DNA of 64,000 bases. Origin: Bordetella parapertussis. Lineage in GTDB: Bacteria > Pseudomonadota > Gammaproteobacteria > Burkholderiales > SG8-41. Every line of letters starts with the position of its first letter. Position 1 is the stretch's first letter. This document shows positions 58,192 through 64,000 of the stretch, one piece after another. The stretch lies in assembly GCA_945906815.1 (NCBI GenBank), contig CAMDRT010000017.1, forward strand, positions 21,153 through 85,152. Direction: 5' to 3'. The notes under the pieces were generated by a model that saw nothing but the letters and a program-made list of their open reading frames with translations, had not been told where the DNA came from and made no database searches. The translations under genes and the position numbers were made by a program.

Positions 58192-59880
58192 ATGACGACT
58201 CAAAGCAAGACTATGCATGCGGGCGAGGCAGTGGCCGAGGCCCTGCGCGAAGAAGGTGTGACACGGGTATATAGTGTGCCCGGCTCCCACATCCATCCCA
58301 TCTATGATGGCTTGAGCCGCGTCGAATCGATACGGTTTGTCACCTGCAAGCAGGAGCCCAACGTCTCGCTCATGGCTGACGCCTACGGGCGCCTCACCGG
58401 CAAACCGGGCGTGTGTCTGGTGACCGCCGGCCCCGGCGGTCTGAATTCCATGGCGGGTGTTGCCCAGGCCTACGGCGCGGCCTCTCCCATGATCCATATC
58501 GGTGGCGCGGTGCCGCTGAAGGCAGACCTCGAAGCCTTTCACGGCGTGGATGATCCTGCCTTCGTTCACGATATGTTCAAGAAAATCACCAAGTGGAGCG
58601 TGCGCGTCGAGCGCATCGAGGACATACCTGAGGTCATGGCCAAAGCCTTTCACATCGCGCGCAGCGGGCGGCCGGGACCGGTGCACGTCGAGCTGCCGCG
58701 CGTGTCCGACTACAGCGAGTACATATTGCAGGAACATCCTGCGGCGCTACCGGCCTATAAAGCGCTTGCCACAGTGGTGGCGCAGCCCGATCCGCAGTAC
58801 GTAGATCAGTGTGCAAGACGGTTGATGCAAGCGCATGCGCCGGTGCTGGCGGCGGGCAAAGGCATCATCCGGCAGGGCGCGATGCCGCAGCTTGCGCAAC
58901 TGGCGATGAAACTGCAAGCGCCGGTGATCTGCGCCCAGGACGCGATCGGCGTCATCCCCGAAGATCATCCGTTTTTCGCCGGCCATTTCCAGCACGCCCG
59001 CAGTTATCCGCTGTGCGTCGAAGCGCTCGCCCGCACCGATCTGGTATTCGGCGTGGGGCTGCGCGCGGGTGCTGCCGAGATGAGCGAGTTAAAAGAGCGC
59101 GCGCCGGAGAAAAATCTGATCCTGATTGGCTTTGACGATGGGCCGAATGCGCGCTATCAGGGTGACGACCAGCGGGTGGCTGATCCTGCGCTGTTCCTGA
59201 GCGCGCTGCTGGAGCGCCTCGGCGATTATCAGCGGCCGCGCAACGAAGCGCTGATGCGGCAGATGGCCGAAGGCAAGGCTGCCATCCGCCGCAGCCTGGC
59301 CGCGCACAGCGCGCAACATAATAACGACACGCCCATTTCTCCGGGCGTGCTGATGAACGCCATGAACAACGTGCTCGGCGATGATGCGGTGGTGGCCAGC
59401 GACGTGGGCAATTGCCAGATGTGGGCGCGCACCTTTCGCCGTATTGCCACGCCGCAGTCGTTCATGCAGTCCGGTGTCTGGAACGCGATGAGCTACGCGC
59501 TGCCGACGGCGATAGTGGCGAAGATGGAGTTTCCACAGCGCGATGTGGTGGCGCTTGCGGGTGACGGCGCTTTTCTCATGACCATCGGCGATTTGCCCAC
59601 CGCTGCGGAATACGGGGCCAATATCCTCATGGTGGTGCTTAACGATGGCGCTTTCGGCCAAACCTTCATGCAGCAGACCAACATCTACGGCCACACCTAC
59701 GGCACTACTTTTAAGAGTCCCAATTTTTCTGAGATCGCCAGGGCCTGCGGTGCGCAAGGCATACGCGTAACCGATCCCGGTGATGTCGAAGCGGCGTTGC
59801 GACAGGGCCTTGCCGCAACCAGAACACAGCCCGCGCTGGTGGAGGTCATGGTGGCGGAGCAGCCTTATCCGAAGCTATGA
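58192..59880 (+). CDS. Thiamine diphosphate-dependent enzyme, acetolactate synthase-like
   Basis: The 562-residue protein has the three domains of the POX/ALS family. The N-terminal pyrimidine-binding part carries VYSVPGSHIHPIYDG and the catalytic Glu55 in CKQEPNVSLMADAYG. The centre has the Rossmann-like domain (APVLAAGKGIIRQG), and the C-terminal diphosphate-binding motif is GDGAFLMTIGDLPT to LNDGAFGQT. It binds ThDP and Mg2+ and would decarboxylate or condense a 2-oxo acid. It has no partner regulatory subunit, so biosynthetic acetolactate synthase is unlikely; benzoylformate, phenylpyruvate or oxalyl-CoA type substrates are all possible. Confidence 0.88.
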   Translation: MTTQSKTMHAGEAVAEALREEGVTRVYSVPGSHIHPIYDGLSRVESIRFVTCKQEPNVSLMADAYGRLTGKPGVCLVTAGPGGLNSMAGVAQAYGAASPMIHIGGAVPLKADLEAFHGVDDPAFVHDMFKKITKWSVRVERIEDIPEVMAKAFHIARSGRPGPVHVELPRVSDYSEYILQEHPAALPAYKALATVVAQPDPQYVDQCARRLMQAHAPVLAAGKGIIRQGAMPQLAQLAMKLQAPVICAQDAIGVIPEDHPFFAGHFQHARSYPLCVEALARTDLVFGVGLRAGAAEMSELKERAPEKNLILIGFDDGPNARYQGDDQRVADPALFLSALLERLGDYQRPRNEALMRQMAEGKAAIRRSLAAHSAQHNNDTPISPGVLMNAMNNVLGDDAVVASDVGNCQMWARTFRRIATPQSFMQSGVWNAMSYALPTAIVAKMEFPQRDVVALAGDGAFLMTIGDLPTAAEYGANILMVVLNDGAFGQTFMQQTNIYGHTYGTTFKSPNFSEIARACGAQGIRVTDPGDVEAALRQGLAATRTQPALVEVMVAEQPYPKL

Positions 59881-60119
59881 TAGCGCTCAGCCACAGAGTC
59901 TCCCAATCCCACGCGGCGGGCCAGGCGTTCGCAAAGAAACATGGGGCGGGGTGTTTTGTTTCTTGTGAGGGCACCGAGGAACACAGAGCAGTGCTTGCAC
60001 TTGCTCGTCACACGCACCTGTTGGGTGAGAGCGATAATCGCTCCAATTTTTTGATTGACCTCGGTAAACTCTGTGTTCTCTGTAGCTGAATTTTTTCTAG
60101 CTTGAAAGGAAATAAAGTG

Positions 60120-61091
60120 ATGCGTGCCGCCGCTGTTTCGTTGCTTTACGCACTGGGTATTGCCGCTGTCTCCACGGTATTCGCGCAAGGCGCTTATCCC
60201 ACCAAGCCCATACGCTGGGTGGTTCCTTATGCCCCCGGCGGTGGAACGGACGTCATTGCGCGGCCGATTGCGCTCAGGTTGGGGGAAGCGTTGGGACAGC
60301 CGATCGTTTATGAGAATCGCGGCGGTGGCGGCGGATTGATCGCCGGTGAGTTTGTCGCCCGAGCGGCGCCAGACGGCTACACCCTGCTGGTGGGCTCGGG
60401 CAACACGCACACGTTTCCGACCTTGCTGTTTGACAAGGTGCAGTACGATCCCGTCAAAGACTACGCGCCGATCACCAATTTCGCGAATGTGGCCAACGTG
60501 CTGGTGGCGCACCCGTCTTTTCCCGCAAAGACCATTCAGGATATCGTGGCGTACGGCAAGGCCCATTCCGGAAAAATCACTTGGGCGTCCTCAGGCAATG
60601 GCGCCGGCGGCCACCTGGCGCTGGTGCTGTTCGCACAACAGGCGGGCATCAAGGTGGTGCATGTGCCGTTCAAAGGCGCTGGCCCCGCTGTGATCGCGAT
60701 GTTGGGCGGTGAAACCGATTTATTGTTTGCCAACACCGGTGTATTCCTGGGGCACATCTGGGCGGGCAAGTTGCGCCCCATAGCGGTGGCTGCACCGACA
60801 CGCCTGTCCTTGCTGGCGAATGTTCCTACGCTAAACGAAAGCGGCTTTCCAGGTTTCGAGTCCAGCACCTACTACGGCCTGCTGGCGCCGGCGGGTACGC
60901 CCCGGCCCATCATCAACCGGCTGCATGCCGAACTGGTGAAGGTCATCAAGTCGCCTGAGTCCCTGGAGCGGCTGGCGAACGTGGGTGCCGTCGTGGTGGT
61001 GAATACACCCGAGCAGTTTGCCGAAGCCAATCGGCGGGATGTCGAGAAATGGGCCAAGGTCATCAAGGATCATGGCATCAAGCCGGACTGA
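60120..61091 (+). CDS. Bug/TctC family periplasmic solute receptor
   Basis: The ATG at 60120 follows AAGGAAATAAAG; a TTG upstream is less plausible. The 323-residue product has a signal peptide (AAAVSLLYALGIAAVSTVFA) and the marks YPTKPIRWVVPYAPGG, YENRGGGGG, APDGYTLL and HVPFKGAGPA. It is separated from the ThDP gene by 239 bp, which hold only a short inverted motif (CACAGAG and CTCTGTG) and nothing coding. It is tail-to-tail with the next Bug gene, 12 bp apart. Ligand is unknown. Confidence 0.93.
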   Translation: MRAAAVSLLYALGIAAVSTVFAQGAYPTKPIRWVVPYAPGGGTDVIARPIALRLGEALGQPIVYENRGGGGGLIAGEFVARAAPDGYTLLVGSGNTHTFPTLLFDKVQYDPVKDYAPITNFANVANVLVAHPSFPAKTIQDIVAYGKAHSGKITWASSGNGAGGHLALVLFAQQAGIKVVHVPFKGAGPAVIAMLGGETDLLFANTGVFLGHIWAGKLRPIAVAAPTRLSLLANVPTLNESGFPGFESSTYYGLLAPAGTPRPIINRLHAELVKVIKSPESLERLANVGAVVVVNTPEQFAEANRRDVEKWAKVIKDHGIKPD

Positions 61092-61103
61092 ACTGGGCAC
61101 GGC

Positions 61104-62063
61104 CTATTGCGCGCGGATGCCGGCGTTTTTAATCACCCTGCCCATCGTCGCCATATCGGATCTCATCACAGCCGCAAGCTGTTCGGGGGAACTGGCGACG
61201 ACCTCTGCGCCTGCCTTGATAAAGCGCTCTTTCACTTCGGACTTGTGCAGTACCCGCACCAGCTCGCGGTTGAGTTGATGAATCAGCGCCGCAGGTGTTT
61301 TTGCCGGTGCAAAAATGCACATCACTGACGCCGCGTTATACCCGGGCAGTCCTGAAGCGGCGACCGTGGGCAAATCGGGAAACAGCGTGGACGGCTGCGC
61401 GCTGGTAACCGCCAGCGCCCGCAATCTGCCCGCATTGACCAGTGGTGCCGCGCCGCTGGCGGTGGCGAACATGAGCTGCACTTCGCCGCCGATGAGCGCG
61501 TTAAGCGCCGGCCCTCCACCTTTATAGGCGACACGCACCATGTCAACGCCGGCCATGGCTTTGAATAATTCCGCCGGCAGGTGCGTGGCTGAGCCCGCAA
61601 TACCCGACGCATAGTTAAGCTCGCCCGGTTTGGCCTTGGCCCAGGCGATCAACTCCTTGATCGATTTCACCGGCAATGACGGATGCACCACCAGCAGCAA
61701 AGGCGTGGTGGTGGCCAATGTGATTGCCAGGAAATCGTTGAGCGGATGGTAGGAAACGTTTTGCAGAAACGGCAAATGCCAAAACGTGCTCCCAAACACC
61801 AGCAGGGTATAACCATCGGGCGCTGCTTTGGCCACGATTTCTATGGGGATAACGCCACTGCCACCGCGATTATCGACGATGAACTGCTGGCCCAGGCTGT
61901 CCGCCAGCCCCGGCGCCACCATGCGCGACACAAAATCACTGCCAGCGCCAGCCTCAGCGGTGACGATGCGCACAGGCCTGGTTGGATAAGGCTGCGCGCT
62001 CGCAGCGCCTGTGCCCATAAGCAGCAGGGGCAGCGATAGCATCCGGGTAATGTAACTCGGCAT
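61104..62063 (-). CDS. Bug/TctC family receptor with altered binding loops
   Basis: The ATG at 62063 gives 319 residues with a signal peptide (TRMLSLPLLLMGTGAASA). Loop 1 reads VRIVTAEAGAGSDFVSR, where the common form has V-P-F/Y-A-P-G-G, and the later loop reads RVAYKGGGPALNAL in place of HVPYKG; VDNRGGSG and APDGYTLL are normal. The acidic and small residues in loop 1 suggest a ligand of another type. It diverges from the amidohydrolase gene, sharing a 75-bp control region, and is convergent with the previous receptor. Confidence 0.92.
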   Translation of the reverse strand: MPSYITRMLSLPLLLMGTGAASAQPYPTRPVRIVTAEAGAGSDFVSRMVAPGLADSLGQQFIVDNRGGSGVIPIEIVAKAAPDGYTLLVFGSTFWHLPFLQNVSYHPLNDFLAITLATTTPLLLVVHPSLPVKSIKELIAWAKAKPGELNYASGIAGSATHLPAELFKAMAGVDMVRVAYKGGGPALNALIGGEVQLMFATASGAAPLVNAGRLRALAVTSAQPSTLFPDLPTVAASGLPGYNAASVMCIFAPAKTPAALIHQLNRELVRVLHKSEVKERFIKAGAEVVASSPEQLAAVMRSDMATMGRVIKNAGIRAQ

Positions 62064-62138
62064 AGGCAACTATCTTTCTCAGGTTTTTTTGGGCGACAAT
62101 GCGTCATGTTACTATTTCAATCGGGAAACGAGTCACTC

Positions 62139-63221
62139 ATGCCTACCAAATTGCTGCCCAATACCCATAGAAATCACCCCGCCGATGCCCAGGCCGCCAT
62201 GGAACAGCATCAGCGCAAGGTGCAATGGCTGGCACAACAGGTAGAGGCTATTCTCGAACCCGACCTGCCGATTATCGATGCGCACCACCATATGTGGGTG
62301 CGCCCGGGCGGCCGTTATTTTCTCGATGATTTTTTGGCCGAGGCGCAGTCCGGCCACAATATCAAGGCCTCGGTGTTTGTGGAATGCGGCTCGTTCTATC
62401 GCAAGAATTCCACGGCATTGATGGCACCGTTGGGCGAAGTCGAATTTGCCAACGGCGCGGCGGCGATGGCAGCCAGCAGCACCTACAACAGTACGTTGGT
62501 GTGCGCCGGCATCGTCGGCACCGCAGACATCAGCGTGGGCGCTGCGGTGGCAGAGGTGCTCGATGCGCAGATCGCGGCTGGGGGCGGGCGCTTTCGCGGC
62601 ATCCGCGTAAGCACCAAGTGGGACGCCGACGATGAACTGAACACCACCCGCTACATCGTGCCGCGTGATGTGATGCAGGATAAAGATTTCCGTGCCGGTT
62701 TCGCGATGCTGGCGCCGCGCAAGCTGAGTTTCGATGCGATGATTTATCACCCACAAATTCTGCAGCTGGCCGAACTCGCCCGCGCCTTCCCCGACACCAC
62801 CATCGTGCTCAATCATATCGGCGGCCTGATTGCCTCGACGCGCACCTACCTCGCGCGCAAAGACGCAGCCATCGCGCAGTGGCAATCCCACATGGCGGAA
62901 CTGGCGAAGTGTCCGAATGTCTTCGTCAAGCTTGGCGGGCTGGGTATGCCCTATCTCGGTCTTGGATTTGAAAAACTGGCGGCACCCGCATCTTCGGCGC
63001 AGCTGGCCGAGAGCTGGGGGCCGCTGTTCAAACATTGCATAGACAACTTTGGCCCGCAGCGCTGCATGTTCGAAAGCAATTTCCCGCCGGACCGGGATTC
63101 CGTCAGCTATGCAGTCATCTGGAACACCTTTAAACGCATTGCCGCCGGTTACTCCGCGGACGACAAGCGGGCGCTTTTCCATGGCACGGCAGCGCAAGCG
63201 TACCGCTTGAATCTGGACTGA
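62139..63221 (+). CDS. Amidohydrolase 2 family protein (metal-dependent lactonase/decarboxylase-like)
   Basis: The ATG at 62139 follows GGAAACGAG and gives 360 residues. The TIM-barrel metal motif PIIDAHHHMWVRPGGRY (about 44-60) keeps H-x-H, later His occur in IYHPQILQLAELA and LNHIGGLIAST, and CMFESNFPPDRDSVSY holds the final acidic residue. This is the Amidohydro_2 group that includes 2-pyrone-4,6-dicarboxylate lactonase and related decarboxylases. It lies between two Bug genes, so it may process the imported acid. Substrate unknown. Confidence 0.88.
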   Translation: MPTKLLPNTHRNHPADAQAAMEQHQRKVQWLAQQVEAILEPDLPIIDAHHHMWVRPGGRYFLDDFLAEAQSGHNIKASVFVECGSFYRKNSTALMAPLGEVEFANGAAAMAASSTYNSTLVCAGIVGTADISVGAAVAEVLDAQIAAGGGRFRGIRVSTKWDADDELNTTRYIVPRDVMQDKDFRAGFAMLAPRKLSFDAMIYHPQILQLAELARAFPDTTIVLNHIGGLIASTRTYLARKDAAIAQWQSHMAELAKCPNVFVKLGGLGMPYLGLGFEKLAAPASSAQLAESWGPLFKHCIDNFGPQRCMFESNFPPDRDSVSYAVIWNTFKRIAAGYSADDKRALFHGTAAQAYRLNLD

Positions 63222-63249
63222 ACTCAGATGCGGACGCTGGGTGAGGCCC

Positions 63250-64000
63250 TTAGTCGAGCCGCACATTCACCTGTTTTTGCACGTCGCGCCAGCGCTGGTT
63301 TTCTGCTTCCAGCAGTCTGAGAAAATCCGCTGGTGTGCCAGGTGTGGGATCGAAAGCCTGTGCTGTGAAACGGTCTTTCACATCCGGCGCATTGAGTGCC
63401 CTACTGATTTCGCGATTGAGGGTGGTAACGATGTCCTTGGGCATCCCGGCAGGGCCGAGCATGCCATACCACTGAAACGACACAAAATCCTTTACCCCGG
63501 ATTCCACGAACGTGGGCACGCTGGGCAGCAGCGGGTGGCGTTGCGGGCTGGTAATGGCGAGTACTTTCAGCCGGTTCGAGCGGATGAACGGCATCGCTGC
63601 GGGTACGGCATTCATGACCAGCGGGATTTGCCCGCCCACCGCATCCGCCAGCGACGGGCCACCGCCTTTGTAGGGCACGTGGTTGAGGGTCAAGCCGGTT
63701 TTAAGCCGCAACCACTCGTAGAGCATGTGCGGACCGCTGGCCAGGCCACTCGATCCCAGCGCCAGCTTTTCGCTCTGCGCGCGCGGCATCGCCAGCAGAT
63801 CTTTCAGTGAATTGCCACTGAATGACGGATGTGCGAGTAGCGCCTGTGGTGAGGTGGCGATCAGGTTCAGTGGTGTGAAATCTCGGATCGCGTGGTAGCG
63901 CTGCTTGGTATAAACCAGCGCGTTGATGGTATGCGGCGCGTCGGCGAGCAGGATGGTGTAGCCGTCGGCCGGCGCCCTGGACGCGATCTCGGTGCCGATC
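63250..64000 (-). CDS. Bug/TctC family receptor, N-terminal end outside window
   Basis: The frame stays open from 63250 to the window end, beyond the internal ATG at 63789. Upstream codons read IGTEIASRAPADGYTILLAD, which is the family segment before HVPYKGGGPS, so about 250 residues are seen and roughly 70-80 including the signal peptide are missing. The stop lies 28 bp from the convergent amidohydrolase stop. APADGYT and LNHVPYKGGGPSLADAV are normal for the family. Confidence 0.9.
   Translation of the reverse strand, partial: IGTEIASRAPADGYTILLADAPHTINALVYTKQRYHAIRDFTPLNLIATSPQALLAHPSFSGNSLKDLLAMPRAQSEKLALGSSGLASGPHMLYEWLRLKTGLTLNHVPYKGGGPSLADAVGGQIPLVMNAVPAAMPFIRSNRLKVLAITSPQRHPLLPSVPTFVESGVKDFVSFQWYGMLGPAGMPKDIVTTLNREISRALNAPDVKDRFTAQAFDPTPGTPADFLRLLEAENQRWRDVQKQVNVRLD

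Noticed and set aside
58192..59880. Idea that the ThDP enzyme is sulfoacetaldehyde acetyltransferase (Xsc), completing a sulfoacetate pathway
   Set aside because: Its N-terminal segments (PGSHIHPIYDG, CKQEPNVSLM) do not fit the Xsc pattern as I know it, and no phosphotransacetylase gene is adjacent.

Overview
The window looks like a chromosomal stretch of a GC-rich betaproteobacterium, most likely an uncultured member of Burkholderiales. The basis is seven Bug/TctC-type periplasmic receptors (two cut by the window edges), a glcDEF glycolate oxidase set, a hydantoinase pair, a homospermidine synthase and many orphan catabolic genes. Nothing looks like phage, plasmid or a CRISPR array, and I saw no rRNA or tRNA.

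Layout. 1-8.4 kb: a Bug receptor end, a MaoC-type hydratase, several unrecognised proteins, two tandem cupins, a PIN-type toxin-antitoxin pair and a solitary DNA methyltransferase. 8.6-18.2 kb: a universal stress protein, glcDEF on the minus strand, and diverging from it a Bug-hyuB-hyuA operon. 18.2-27.2 kb: a minus-strand copper resistance directon (CDF exporter, two small secreted proteins, outer membrane lipoprotein, multicopper oxidase, cupredoxin, CusF-like protein, copper P-type ATPase), ending in an NAD-dependent SAF-domain oxidoreductase. 27.3-33.95 kb: a UPF0060 protein, a decayed RelE-type toxin with its antitoxin, a beta-propeller protein with two TPR proteins, and a bicupin attached to a vapBC pair. 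34.1-40.3 kb: an M20 peptidase diverging from a three-subunit flavin dehydrogenase of the HcnABC/opine oxidase type that is followed by a gamma-glutamyltranspeptidase. 40.3-46.3 kb: a decayed vapBC remnant, then a minus-strand operon (acylating aldehyde dehydrogenase, CoA ligase, serine hydrolase, MFS transporter) resembling the sulfoacetate sau operon. 46.5-54.9 kb: homospermidine synthase, a VIT family protein, a Bug receptor, flavin reductase, class II aldolase and a Tricorn protease. 55-64 kb: a VOC protein whose 3' end carries a MITE-like insertion, an MFS transporter, an alpha/beta hydrolase with Thr at the nucleophile position, a ThDP enzyme, three Bug receptors and an amidohydrolase.

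Together the genes suggest an organism that scavenges many organic acids and amides through solute receptors and small catabolic operons, and handles copper stress. Two features are striking at the scale of the window: none of the receptors has TctA/TctB membrane partners nearby, and no dedicated transcription factor is present apart from antitoxins. The best leads for something undescribed are the two unrecognised small copper-locus proteins, the flavin dehydrogenase-GGT-peptidase locus, the sau-like operon with an added serine hydrolase, and the bicupin in a vapBC operon.
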